Positions 13,291 to 20,196 of a stretch of 46,577 bases of DNA are shown piece by piece (positions within the stretch are counted from its first letter, which is position 1; every line of letters begins with the position of its first letter). The notes below the pieces were generated by a model. The model was not told the DNA's origin and made no database searches. It worked only from the letters and a program-made list of their open reading frames with translations. The DNA is from a virus, in IMG/VR virus record IMGVR_UViG_3300031840_000709, positions 1 to 46,577 of that record. The stretch is one strand, 5' to 3'. Made by a program: the position numbers and the translations under genes.

Positions 13291-14040
13291 TTACCTCGGG
13301 TCAATACAATCAATTGCAAATTTCTCGATCTCTTTGTAGCTAATCGCCTTGTCAAACGCATTGTCTGGCAGGTTAACAGCGGACAACAGATCGAAAGATG
13401 ATGAGGCGGATCGGTAAACCTCTTCATCCGGCACGTTGTTGATGTTGAGTACATCTTGTGGCAGCGAGCAGATACCAGAGGAGATAGTCTGTCCCCAGCT
13501 ATTCTTCTGCGGAACAATCAGATCGTATGTGACCAAACTAATTCTGTAGAAGTGGCCACTGCTGATCACATTGTTTAGACCGAGCCTATCTAGCTGAATG
13601 TCCGTGATAATCGCTGGTGCTTTATCGCGGTGAGTCTCAATCAGAGCGCCGACGAAAATGCCGTGGTCGCGCAGATTGTCAATGAGCTTCTGGCGAGCGA
13701 TCGTAAGCTCGCGTGCGTACTCCTGCACAGCAACCTTGCGCTTTGGGCAAGTCCTGCGGGTGTGACCAGATTCGTGACAGAAGCCACAACTGCGCTTCTT
13801 GCCCTTCTTCGTCATCCTCTCAAGCTCCTCTTTGGAGTTCTTGAGATAGCGCTTGGTATTTTCCTTGTACCAGTCTTCGGAAAAGTTGTCCTCTTCTAGC
13901 TCTTTTGTGTAGCGCGCAATATTGTCCATGAGGTTTTGCTTGCGCTTTGAGCAGCTGCTTCTATTGTGGCCAACTTCGTAACAGTGGCCGCATCGCACTG
14001 ATCGCTGGTAGTTTCCGTTCTCGTCTACTTTGTATGCCAT
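13291..14040 (-). CDS. Protein with two CCHC zinc knuckles
   Basis: A 249-aa protein with two CX2CX4HX4C motifs: CGHCYEVGHNRSSC near residue 17 and CGFCHESGHTRRTC near residue 80. A charged helical linker separates them, and an unrecognised C-terminal domain follows. CCHC knuckles are single-stranded nucleic acid-binding motifs best known from retroviral nucleocapsids and eukaryotic RNA-binding proteins, and are unusual in phage proteins. The start at 14040 follows GGAGGACGACCC, with a promoter at 14074-14102. A binding role on mRNA or ssDNA is inference. Confidence 0.8.
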   Translation of the reverse strand: MAYKVDENGNYQRSVRCGHCYEVGHNRSSCSKRKQNLMDNIARYTKELEEDNFSEDWYKENTKRYLKNSKEELERMTKKGKKRSCGFCHESGHTRRTCPKRKVAVQEYARELTIARQKLIDNLRDHGIFVGALIETHRDKAPAIITDIQLDRLGLNNVISSGHFYRISLVTYDLIVPQKNSWGQTISSGICSLPQDVLNINNVPDEEVYRSASSSFDLLSAVNLPDNAFDKAISYKEIEKFAIDCIDPR

Positions 14041-14073
14041 CGGGTCGTCCTCCTTGGCTTTGTTTGTGCTAAC

Positions 14074-14102
14074 AATATAAGTACCACGCATCCTCAAGTA
14101 AA
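14074..14102 (-). promoter_or_regulatory. Promoter, 17-bp spacer
   Basis: TTTACT-N17-TATATT, GTACT before the -10. It is upstream of the CCHC-knuckle gene and overlaps the 3' end of the gene above it. Confidence 0.65.
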
Positions 14103-14426
14103 GGGCGTGATATATTTAATGTGGTGTCCATAAATGTAGACACGCGATCCGTTGGGTCTAACGAAATGATGAACATTCTCGAACTTTGTGGTGTTGCCGT
14201 TCATCCCACCATAAACTCGCTTGCGCCCTAGATACACCAGTGGCTCCTGCATTTCCTCGGCCAAGCGATAATTATAGTGCTTGCGGTTTCTAATCTGGTT
14301 ATTAGTCAGTATGTAAAGAGAGAGGCGGCTAGCTTCCTCCAGCGGTGTTGCGCCCATTTTGACGCCTAGTTTGTCGATTACCTTGACACGATAGAGCGCG
14401 CCCTCTTCTAATTCATCAACTTTCAC
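14094..14426 (-). CDS. VGDLV-related larger protein, GTG start
   Basis: A 110-aa protein, MKVDELEEGALYRVKVIDKL, then EPLVYLGRKRVYGG and a C-terminal VYIYGHHIKYITPF. The N-terminal KVDELEEGALYRV resembles a stretched family core. The GTG overlaps the upstream paralog by 11 bp, much as in the main array, and GGAAG in that paralog's end provides the ribosome site. Confidence 0.65.
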   Translation of the reverse strand: MKVDELEEGALYRVKVIDKLGVKMGATPLEEASRLSLYILTNNQIRNRKHYNYRLAEEMQEPLVYLGRKRVYGGMNGNTTKFENVHHFVRPNGSRVYIYGHHIKYITPFT

Positions 14427-14598
14427 TTACAACTTCCAACCTTGCCCATGGCACGCGAAGGCGGCGGCCATCAATAGTCTGGACATAGCACCACTCTCCA
14501 AACGGATGGTCATACTCACCCAGAAAGACCGCTAGTTCTGTATTCTTCCAGCTTCTATAGTCATAGTCGCGCGGCCTTACCAGATCACCTTTCTTCAT
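14416..14598 (-). CDS. VGDLV-family small protein, predicted leaderless
   Basis: A 60-aa protein starting MKKGDLVRPRDYDYRSWKNT, then LAVFLGEYDHPFGEWCYVQT, ending RLEVVSES. There is no ribosome site, and the promoter -10 TATATT ends exactly six bases before the ATG. Confidence 0.75.
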   Translation of the reverse strand: MKKGDLVRPRDYDYRSWKNTELAVFLGEYDHPFGEWCYVQTIDGRRLRVPWARLEVVSES

Positions 14599-14604
14599 GC
14601 GTAT

Positions 14605-14632
14605 AATATAATAACGGGTGCGCGCGAGTAAA
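14605..14632 (-). promoter_or_regulatory. Promoter, 16-bp spacer, abutting a start codon
   Basis: TTTACT-N16-TATATT, then ATACGC and the ATG at 14598, which predicts a leaderless mRNA. Confidence 0.7.
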
Positions 14633-14635
14633 AAA

Positions 14636-15094
14636 CTATCGCTCGCCTTTCGCCTCTTCCATAGCTTCGAGGGTTTTCTCGATGATCTGTAACCCCAGGT
14701 TTGCTTTCGATGTCTTCTCGGCCATTTCAGCCATCGCATCCATCGCGTCGCCAAGTTGCTCAACGTCTTCTTTCATGTTAGCGATAACTTCATCGAGGAC
14801 TTTGAACTGCTCGTTGTTTGACTGCGACTTGAGAATTAAAAAGTCTTGTGTATTCATAGAGTTAGCGTCGTAAAAACCATCGATTGCCTGCTGGTTTGTC
14901 TTTACCGCTTCTTGCTCTCGATCTTGCTGTTTCTTTACTTCAGCGACAGACGTGTCTTGTTCCTGCTGTGGCTTTGCGGCGCTATCAGCCGGTTTAACAA
15001 ATCGGGATGCCGGGGTCGTATTGATCGAGTCGATGCTCATTTTCTGCTGTGATTTCTCTTTATCGTCTTTTTGACCTGTGAGTGGTAGGTACAT
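14636..15094 (-). CDS. Hypothetical coiled-coil protein
   Basis: A 152-aa hydrophilic protein rich in Gln, Glu and Lys. A disordered first half (KPQQEQDTSVAEVKKQQDRE) precedes a heptad-patterned C-terminal helix (VLDEVIANMKEDVEQLGDAM). It may be a structural or assembly factor (weak inference). The ATG at 15094 has no ribosome site but is directly preceded by ACTATTTATT, a motif also found before other genes here. An internal ATG at 15040 is the alternative. Confidence 0.6.
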   Translation of the reverse strand: MYLPLTGQKDDKEKSQQKMSIDSINTTPASRFVKPADSAAKPQQEQDTSVAEVKKQQDREQEAVKTNQQAIDGFYDANSMNTQDFLILKSQSNNEQFKVLDEVIANMKEDVEQLGDAMDAMAEMAEKTSKANLGLQIIEKTLEAMEEAKGER

Positions 15095-15115
15095 AATAAA
15101 TAGTCCAATAAAAAA

Positions 15116-15205
15116 TTAGTAACAGTTATCGTATAACATGTACACTAGCAGGAGCAAGCATACATCCGCGAGCAAAAAACGAAACGCTGGTTTGAATTCA
15201 TCCAT
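15116..15205 (-). CDS. Possible very small membrane protein
   Basis: A 29-aa frame, MDEFKPAFRFLLADVCLLLL to the stop, consisting mostly of one membrane helix. It fills the gap between two genes and starts after ACTATTTACTTT, but no ribosome site is visible. Weakly supported. Confidence 0.3.
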   Translation of the reverse strand: MDEFKPAFRFLLADVCLLLLVYMLYDNCY

Positions 15206-15228
15206 AAAGTAAATAGTGCCGTACGGTC

Positions 15229-15507
15229 CTACCCCTCTTCTTCATCTTCTTCAAGCGGCACTTCTTCGTGGATAATGCCAACTTGGTATCGTTCGCCCAG
15301 CTTCTTCAGTCTCTTTTCTAAATTCTCCAACATAAAAAATTCTACGGGATGAACACTGGTTTCCAGTTCGACAACGAACACAGTCTGAACATCACCGCTA
15401 TAATCGTGGAACTTAAACTCTGCTCCATGGAGGCCCATGACCATCGAGGCCTCTTCCTCTACGATTTGCTCGAACTGCCTGATAAGTGCTTTCTTCTTTT
15501 TAGCCAT
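15229..15507 (-). CDS. Hypothetical protein with acidic tail
   Basis: A 92-aa protein, KKKKALIRQFEQIVEEEASM, then a two-strand beta segment (VQTVFVVELETSVHPVEF) and an acidic tail (EEVPLEEDEEEG). Not recognised. Its ATG lies 49 bp inside the ThyX gene's 3' end, an unusually long overlap, with GAAGG before the ATG. Confidence 0.65.
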   Translation of the reverse strand: MAKKKKALIRQFEQIVEEEASMVMGLHGAEFKFHDYSGDVQTVFVVELETSVHPVEFFMLENLEKRLKKLGERYQVGIIHEEVPLEEDEEEG

Positions 15508-16232
15508 GCGAAACCTTCTTGAGATAAATCTTTGCTGTTAATATCAACATAAGAACCAACTGTCTCTGGGAAAAGCTCATTAGCAATTTCTAGGCATGCG
15601 CCAGCAACTCGCTGGATTTCCCATTGCGCCCCTTCGTGAGAGCGGAGACTAACAAACTTCAAGAGATTGTTCAGGTTCGTGGTGCCGTAGTACTCTGTGT
15701 AGAGGTTCTGCGGGAGTACGCCACGTGCCTGTTCGCGGCACACGCCAACATCGACTAATTTATTATACAACTTCAAAGACTTCTTGTGGTGATCGATAAC
15801 CGCATATGACGCCGATCGCTCATTCATCTTGCCCTCGTCGATTGTTGGGTTAATAAACTCATCAAAATTGCTGGCTTGTCTGTTCGATTGATGCTGTGTG
15901 CGAAACTCTCTTGGCTCATATAGCTTGAGATCAATGTCTGTATAGCGCCTGCTGATCTCGTTATAAGACCAAGTGCGATGACGGTGATGTTGCGATCTAA
16001 CAAAAAGCGGAACAGTAAATCTAAACGTGATTAGATTGTGCTCCAGCGTTGAAGTGTGTCTGTTCTTAATCAAGTAACGAATTAACTTTCTATCACGGTC
16101 GTCTAACTCTGTTTTCTCGACACCAAAACTAACGCGCGCTGAATTGACCACGGTGAGGTCTGAGCCCATGTGTGAAACATAGTCTACTCTACCAATCCCA
16201 TCGTCGTATAGTTCAATTGATTTTGTCATCAT
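15459..16232 (-). CDS. thyX: Flavin-dependent thymidylate synthase ThyX
   Basis: A 257-aa protein with the diagnostic ThyX motif RHRTWSYNEISRR (residues 84-96, pattern RHRxxSxNExSxR). Supporting segments include TSTLEHNLITFRFTVP and the C-terminal SLRSHEGAQWEIQ. ThyX makes dTMP from dUMP using FAD, NADPH and methylene-tetrahydrofolate. Length is typical for the family. It complements the dUTPase, dCMP deaminase and RNR encoded further right. Two ATGs in tandem start the frame (16232 and 16229), and the second has the slightly better spacing to GAGG. Confidence 0.95.
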   Translation of the reverse strand: MMTKSIELYDDGIGRVDYVSHMGSDLTVVNSARVSFGVEKTELDDRDRKLIRYLIKNRHTSTLEHNLITFRFTVPLFVRSQHHRHRTWSYNEISRRYTDIDLKLYEPREFRTQHQSNRQASNFDEFINPTIDEGKMNERSASYAVIDHHKKSLKLYNKLVDVGVCREQARGVLPQNLYTEYYGTTNLNNLLKFVSLRSHEGAQWEIQRVAGACLEIANELFPETVGSYVDINSKDLSQEGFAWLKRRKHLSGSSSKS

Positions 16233-16245
16233 GCCTCAATATGTT

Positions 16246-16325
16246 TGGTCGGGGAGGCGGGACTTGAACCCGCGTGTAACCAGCTACTCTTTCTACTGTT
16301 TATAAGACAGAGGAGATACACCCCG
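16246..16325 (-). tRNA. Atypical tRNA-like gene, anticodon loop fits tRNA-Ile (UAU); D-arm not recognisable
   Basis: On the minus strand the acceptor CGGGGTG pairs with CTCCCCG (one T-T mismatch). The T-arm GCGGG-TTCAAGT-CCCGC is perfect and a 3' CCA is encoded. The best anticodon arm is CTGT-CTTATAA-ACAG (anticodon TAT, reading AUA). Only seven bases separate acceptor and anticodon arm, so there is no room for a D-arm, while about 20 bases lie between anticodon and T-arms. It could be a D-arm-less tRNA, a decayed gene, or a different fold. It has its own promoter at 16334-16361. Confidence 0.5.
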
Positions 16326-16333
16326 GTACTACT

Positions 16334-16361
16334 ATTATAGAAACAAAAGTATTCGAGTAAA
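16334..16361 (-). promoter_or_regulatory. Promoter, 16-bp spacer
   Basis: TTTACT-N16-TATAAT, GTTTC before the -10. It ends 8 bp before the tRNA-like gene. Confidence 0.7.
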
Positions 16362-16363
16362 TC

Positions 16364-16747
16364 CTAAAAGAAACTATCCCAGCGTGGTTCGATCCACTTT
16401 GATTTCTCCAAAGAATACCTAACCGCGATGGGGTCAAAGCCTCTAATAAAATACCTGCCCACAATGAACATGGGTACGACGTTAAGACCACCCTCGTAGT
16501 TTAGTTTTTCCGCTATCTTTTGCAACTTTTTCATCTGCTCTGGGTCTTCCAGATCTCTTTCCACGTATTCTATTTCGTTGTCTCTCAAGAACGTTCTGGA
16601 TTCTTCGCACCACCAGCAGCCCTCTGCGGTATACAGTATGACAATCGGCACAGGATAAGGCGCCTTGTCAACGCACTGGGGTTGCGGGCCAGCACATGAG
16701 GCGGTCATGACGAACAGAGAAAACAAGAAAACTATAAACTTCTTCAC
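16364..16747 (-). CDS. Thioredoxin-fold lipoprotein with CWWC active site
   Basis: A 127-aa protein. Residues 1-18 form a lipoprotein signal peptide (MKKFIVFLFSLFVMTASC, lipobox ending TASC). A glutaredoxin/thioredoxin-like domain follows with the redox motif CWWC (YTAEGCWWCEESRTFL) and the cis-proline segment NVVPMFIVG. Exported redox lipoproteins catalyse disulfide exchange in the periplasm, so a phage copy may act on the envelope of an infected cell (inference). It uses a GTG start with no ribosome site and is preceded by ACTATTTATT. It is distinct from the cytoplasmic glutaredoxin at 25830. Confidence 0.8.
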   Translation of the reverse strand: MKKFIVFLFSLFVMTASCAGPQPQCVDKAPYPVPIVILYTAEGCWWCEESRTFLRDNEIEYVERDLEDPEQMKKLQKIAEKLNYEGGLNVVPMFIVGRYFIRGFDPIAVRYSLEKSKWIEPRWDSFF

Positions 16748-16769
16748 ACAATAAATAGTTTAATAACGG

Positions 16770-17240
16770 TTATTTAGAATGTTTATCAGCGACGCTCATA
16801 GCCGCGAAGGAGTCGGGCTTTACTTTGTATTCAAACCCAGCACCCTTGGCGTACCCAATGAGCATGTCAGCAAATCGGCTGGTGCCATTGTTCTTATTGG
16901 TGGGGCTGACATCCAAGTGAATCTCAATGTTTGAACGAGGAGCAGCATCAAGCAGCTGCGTGCCCAAATCTATTGACTTCTGTGTCTCCAAAACAATTCT
17001 TTGTAGCATCGTGGGATACAGTTTCTTGTTGCTCTTGGTGCGCTTGATAAAATACCTGCCGCCGTTTTGGCCCTCGGCACCATACAAACAAATGGCGACA
17101 GAGAAGATGCAATCATTCTTCTTCACGAAACTGTCGGTGCCAATACACACCTTGCCTTTGTTTTTATTGTGAGCAGAGATTAAGTCAATAATCATATCAA
17201 AGCTTATCCTCTTGCCGCTTCCTGTTACCCACTCGCTCAT
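16770..17240 (-). CDS. RNase H-like YkuK/DUF458 family protein
   Basis: A 156-aa protein. KVCIGTDSFVKKNDCIFSVA and the C-terminal FEYKVKPDSFAAMSVADKHS match the DUF458 (YkuK-type) RNase H-like fold, including the acidic residue in IGTDS and the second in IHLDVSPTN. Its biochemical role is unknown even in bacteria. It overlaps the upstream VGDLV gene as ATGA. Confidence 0.8.
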   Translation of the reverse strand: MSEWVTGSGKRISFDMIIDLISAHNKNKGKVCIGTDSFVKKNDCIFSVAICLYGAEGQNGGRYFIKRTKSNKKLYPTMLQRIVLETQKSIDLGTQLLDAAPRSNIEIHLDVSPTNKNNGTSRFADMLIGYAKGAGFEYKVKPDSFAAMSVADKHSK

Positions 17241-17434
17241 CTTGCGTATTTAATCTCTTTTCTGTAAAGCATCTCTGGTTGTTCGTAGCCTGTAAATAAA
17301 ACAAAGTATACTGGGCGATCTCGGAACTTGTCATATTCTATATTAATGACAACGCCAACTAATTTTTTAAATTCTCTTAGTGCTAGTATTCTATTCCCAT
17401 AGTTTGAAAGCGTGACAAGATCACCTACTTTCAC
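17237..17434 (-). CDS. VGDLV-family small protein, GTG start, predicted leaderless
   Basis: A 65-aa protein starting MKVGDLVTLSNYGNRILALR, then LVGVVINIEYD and VYFVLFTGYE. The promoter -10 TATATT is separated from the GTG by exactly AAATAA. It is translationally coupled to the YkuK-like gene. Confidence 0.8.
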   Translation of the reverse strand: MKVGDLVTLSNYGNRILALREFKKLVGVVINIEYDKFRDRPVYFVLFTGYEQPEMLYRKEIKYAR

Positions 17435-17440
17435 TTATTT

Positions 17441-17468
17441 AATATAAGCACCCGCCCCGTGTTGTAAA
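17441..17468 (-). promoter_or_regulatory. Promoter, 16-bp spacer, abutting a start codon
   Basis: TTTACA-N16-TATATT with GTGCT before the -10, six bases before the GTG at 17434. Confidence 0.7.
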
Positions 17469-17512
17469 ACATATTGTGCCGCTCCTATTCATCAGAGTAA
17501 ATAGAAGTCGGG

Positions 17513-18334
17513 TTAACCAAAAGCAACGCCGGAGGCTGATGATCCCAAAACCCACCAAGCCGAATTAGCCCAAACTAAATGAACAAAGGACGCCGCGGCA
17601 GAAAACGTTATCGTGCCAGAGGAGCCTCCCATCCAAGAAGCGCTGCTTACTGTGATCACCAGAGTATTGGAGCTGCTGTATCCGGTGCAAAGTAATTTTT
17701 TAACCTGTCCTGTGCTGGAAGCGTTTGCTAGAGTCAAAGCCAGATTGCCACCCATGTTGGTTAACAAAGTTAGTGGCTTGGTGACATCAACATTGCCGCC
17801 GTCATCAGAAGAAGTTAGAGCTTCATTCCCGAGTACGTAGCCGCCGGAGAGTGAAGTATTGCCACCTAGTGTTGCGTCACCATCACTAGATATTACCATA
17901 GGGTTGTCGCTATCAAAAGGCCCGAAGCCAGTAGCTACGTGAAAGGAATCTGCGGCAGCTTCGTTTCCTATGCTCCATTTCGTGGACCCGTTGTTCATAA
18001 AGGATATTTGGGTGTCAGCGTTGACTGTAGAGTCGACCGAGATTCTAGAATAATCTGTGTCCGCTGAACGGAAATAAGCTGTTATTTGGCTGGTCGTATC
18101 TGCTGCCGACGCGTTGACATGAAGCTTGTAACTTGGGCTGCTTGTTCCGATCCCCACTCGATTATTGGAGGAGTCAATTGCCAGCGTGGTGCCGTCTATG
18201 GTTACATCGTCGTCTCCGTCACCCAGCGTGACACTGCCCGATACGGCTAGACTGCCTGAAACGCTTGCATCATCACCAAACCTTGAACCTGCCACATCTT
18301 GTCCCCCTGCTATAAGTAGTAGAGGGAAGGCCAA
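17513..18334 (-). CDS. Tail-fibre-like virion protein
   Basis: A 273-aa protein of Ser/Gly/Ala/Asp-rich beta-repeat composition. It contains NRVGIGTSSPSYKLHV, a segment widespread in phage fibre and bacterial adhesin-like proteins, and DGTTLAIDSS-type repeats. It is probably a receptor-contacting or whisker-like fibre (inference). The frame opens with a TTG at 18334, 7 bp after tRNA-Pro and without a ribosome site. An in-frame GTG at 18295 with GGGGG seven bases upstream is the likelier start. No chaperone or peptidase domain is seen. Confidence 0.75.
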   Translation of the reverse strand: MAFPLLLIAGGQDVAGSRFGDDASVSGSLAVSGSVTLGDGDDDVTIDGTTLAIDSSNNRVGIGTSSPSYKLHVNASAADTTSQITAYFRSADTDYSRISVDSTVNADTQISFMNNGSTKWSIGNEAAADSFHVATGFGPFDSDNPMVISSDGDATLGGNTSLSGGYVLGNEALTSSDDGGNVDVTKPLTLLTNMGGNLALTLANASSTGQVKKLLCTGYSSSNTLVITVSSASWMGGSSGTITFSAAASFVHLVWANSAWWVLGSSASGVAFG

Positions 18335-18340
18335 TCGGTA

Positions 18341-18565
<225 letters not shown>

Positions 18566-18571
18566 ACACAT

Positions 18572-18599
18572 AATATAAAAACAATTCCTAAAAAGTAAA
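18572..18599 (-). promoter_or_regulatory. Promoter, 16-bp spacer, abutting a start codon
   Basis: TTTACT-N16-TATATT, six bases before the ATG at 18565. The spacer lacks the GTNCC box seen in most others. Confidence 0.65.
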
Positions 18600-18633
18600 T
18601 GGCACGCCCGACAGGATTCGAACCTGTGGGCGC
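18600..18633 (-). pseudogene. 3' half of a tRNA-Arg-like gene (T-arm, acceptor, CCA)
   Basis: T-arm ACAGG-TTCGAAT-CCTGT, acceptor 3' strand CGGGCGT, G73 and an encoded CCA. No matching D- or anticodon arm lies directly upstream. The acceptor half pairs completely with GCGCCCG found at 21546-21552 and at 19351-19357. Confidence 0.7.
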
Positions 18634-18672
18634 AAATAAATAGTCATTTTTAGGTTCGACTATCTATTTATT
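18634..18672. repeat. AT-rich inverted repeat beside the tRNA fragment
   Basis: Arms AAATAAATAGTC and GACTATCTATTTATT (one arm with a 2-base bulge) around a 12-base loop. It replaces the expected anticodon side of the tRNA 3' half and carries the CTATTTAT motif on both strands. Confidence 0.6.
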
Positions 18673-18678
18673 AGTAGA

Positions 18679-18755
18679 TGGTACGGGCAGAGGGATTCGA
18701 ACCCCCGACATCGAAATTAGAAGTTTCGCGCTCTATCCAACTGAGCTATGCCCGC
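18679..18755 (-). tRNA. tRNA-Arg (anticodon UCU)
   Basis: Acceptor GCGGGCA/TGCCCGT (first pair G-U), D-arm GCTC/GAGC, anticodon arm CGAAA-CTTCTAA-TTTCG (anticodon TCT), T-arm GGGGG-TTCGAAT-CCCTC, encoded CCA. It has its own promoter at 18766-18793. Confidence 0.95.
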
Positions 18756-18765
18756 ATATATTATT

Positions 18766-18793
18766 ACTATAGGCACTAATTTATGAAAGTAAA
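18766..18793 (-). promoter_or_regulatory. Promoter of tRNA-Arg, 16-bp spacer
   Basis: TTTACT-N16-TATAGT, GTGCC before the -10. The plus-strand HNH start codon (18783) lies inside it. Confidence 0.7.
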
Positions 18794-19346
18794 CTGTAAA
18801 AATTGCAATAAAGAATTTGAAAAAACTGCTGCCGAGATCAGAAAAACAAAAAACAATTTCTGTTCCCGCAGTTGCGCGGCGAGTCTTAATAACAAAGGAC
18901 GCCAAAGAAACAAGCCGGTTGATAGAAAATGCAAGAAATGCAATTCAGATTTCACTAGGCATGAGGGTCATCAATCTATTTCCTTTTGTCAAGAATGTTT
19001 TCCTAGGTGGGGAGATCAATCTAATTGGTACAAAAGTCTAACACTGCAAGAATATCAAAATAGAGACAGTGTGAAAGACAAGCACCCTTCTTGGAGGAAC
19101 GCAAATGTGCGTAATTTCTGTCGTAGTTGGAATAAAGATCTTCGAGAGATGCCCTGTCAGCGATGCGGCTATCCTCATCATGTTGAGTTGTGCCACATTA
19201 AAGCAATTGCTTCTTTTCCTGATAACATCACGCTGGGAGAAATCAATTCACCTGACAATATTTTAGTATTATGCAGAAACTGTCATTGGGAATTTGATAA
19301 TAACATGCTAGATATTGAATCAATCCCATCTCGAAACTCCGGCTGA
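18783..19346 (+). CDS. HNH homing-type endonuclease
   Basis: A 187-aa protein and the only convincing plus-strand gene. The N-terminal half has zinc-finger-like Cys pairs (CKNCNKEF, FCSRSC, CKKCNSDF). The C-terminal half is an HNH nuclease core: CQRCGYPHHVELCHIKAI, then NILVLCRNCHWEF (C-C, H, N, H ligands and catalytic His). Freestanding HNH genes spread by cutting DNA that lacks them. It is flanked by two copies (about 83% identical over 54 bp) of a tRNA 5' end plus promoter, and its codon use is AT-rich, consistent with invasion of a tRNA locus. Confidence 0.85.
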   Translation: MKVNCKNCNKEFEKTAAEIRKTKNNFCSRSCAASLNNKGRQRNKPVDRKCKKCNSDFTRHEGHQSISFCQECFPRWGDQSNWYKSLTLQEYQNRDSVKDKHPSWRNANVRNFCRSWNKDLREMPCQRCGYPHHVELCHIKAIASFPDNITLGEINSPDNILVLCRNCHWEFDNNMLDIESIPSRNSG

Positions 19347-19357
19347 GCTACGGGCGC
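19341..19357 (-). pseudogene. 5' tRNA remnant (acceptor and D-arm start)
   Basis: GCGCCCG-TA-GCTCAGCC on the minus strand, 10 bp downstream of an intact promoter. The rest of the cloverleaf is missing because the HNH gene's 3' end occupies it. The acceptor strand is identical to the one at 21546-21552. Confidence 0.65.
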
Positions 19358-19396
19358 TTATATTAGTATTATAGGAACTAGTTTATGATAGTAAAC
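19343..19396. repeat. 54-bp direct repeat flanking the HNH gene (second copy)
   Basis: Matches 18741-18794 at about 45 of 54 positions and in the same orientation. It covers the start of the D-arm, the acceptor, -10 and -35. The two copies bracket the HNH gene. Confidence 0.7.
19368..19395 (-). promoter_or_regulatory. Promoter facing a tRNA remnant, 16-bp spacer
   Basis: TTTACT-N16-TATAAT, GTTCC before the -10. It would transcribe only the 17-bp tRNA remnant and the antisense strand of the HNH gene. Confidence 0.65.
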
Positions 19397-19408
19397 GATT
19401 GTTTATTT

Positions 19409-19621
19409 TCATTCTTTATTCTCCAGTTTTCTCGCACACTCAACTGAACAGTTCAACATCGCCAACAAGCTATTCCCGCCTGTATGCCCATTTCCCATAT
19501 CAATTCCGAGAACCTCGCTGGCTTTGAACAAGATTGATTTTTCCAGTTCTTTACGAGTTGGAAGTTTGAATGATTTTCCACATACCTTGCATTCTTGATA
19601 TAAGATTTCTACGTTATTCAT
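19409..19621 (-). CDS. Small zinc-binding-like protein
   Basis: A 70-aa protein with CKVCGKSF near the N terminus and two more Cys near the C terminus (NCSVECARKLENK), which could form one zinc site. Not recognised. GGAGGATATAAAG precedes the ATG, which overlaps the upstream stop as ATGA. It belongs to the AT-rich three-gene run 19409-20864. Confidence 0.6.
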   Translation of the reverse strand: MNNVEILYQECKVCGKSFKLPTRKELEKSILFKASEVLGIDMGNGHTGGNSLLAMLNCSVECARKLENKE

Positions 19622-20196
19622 TCTTTATATCCTCCTTCGTGTAATCTTGAACCTCCCGGTAAAACCGCACAACGATAAGAATAAATCCTTTCGCCGTCTT
19701 CTTCTCTCATCATAATTGGATATCCAAAAATAAGATGTTTTCCTTTGTGTTTCTCGTTAAGTTCGTTTCTGAATCTTTCAGCGAGTTCTGCTGTTAGTTC
19801 AACTTCCGCATCCAGAGCATAATAACCATTGGAGCAAATTTTCTCAACTACTTCTTTATTTGGCGAGGATTCAAAATCATAAATTTGCATGGTTGCTCCT
19901 ACTGATTCTTCTTCGTCTGGCTTGAAGTAGGTAAATGCGGGAACAACACTTGTTTCGTATGTGAAGGTGAGCGGACAATCGCCCTCTTCAAAAAAACCTG
20001 ATGATTGGAATATCCTGCGAATTAAAGGAAAACAAATGTATGCTAATTGACTTTCATTTACATCTTTGTAAGTAGATAGAATATGTCTTGCTTCATTTTC
20101 TAACAATTGACTCATAGAATATTGCTCGTCTTCTGGTAGTTCTTCTAGAAGCATTGCGTTCTCCCATTTGTTTTTAATATCCTCAATATTGTTCAT
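19618..20196 (-). CDS. Hypothetical acidic protein
   Basis: A 192-aa protein (YSMSQLLENEARHILSTYKD, VPAFTYFKPDEEESVGATMQ, YSYRCAVLPGGSRLHEGGYK). Not recognised. GGAGAATAAAG precedes the ATG, with an ATGA overlap with the coiled-coil gene above. Its AT-rich codon use differs from the GC-rich genes at the left of the window. Confidence 0.65.
   Translation of the reverse strand: MNNIEDIKNKWENAMLLEELPEDEQYSMSQLLENEARHILSTYKDVNESQLAYICFPLIRRIFQSSGFFEEGDCPLTFTYETSVVPAFTYFKPDEEESVGATMQIYDFESSPNKEVVEKICSNGYYALDAEVELTAELAERFRNELNEKHKGKHLIFGYPIMMREEDGERIYSYRCAVLPGGSRLHEGGYKE

Noticed and set aside
18600-18755. CRISPR-like spacing of T-arm sequences and repeats among tRNA genes
   Set aside because: The repeated elements are tRNA T-arms and promoters, not identical repeats with unique spacers; no CRISPR array is present anywhere in the window.
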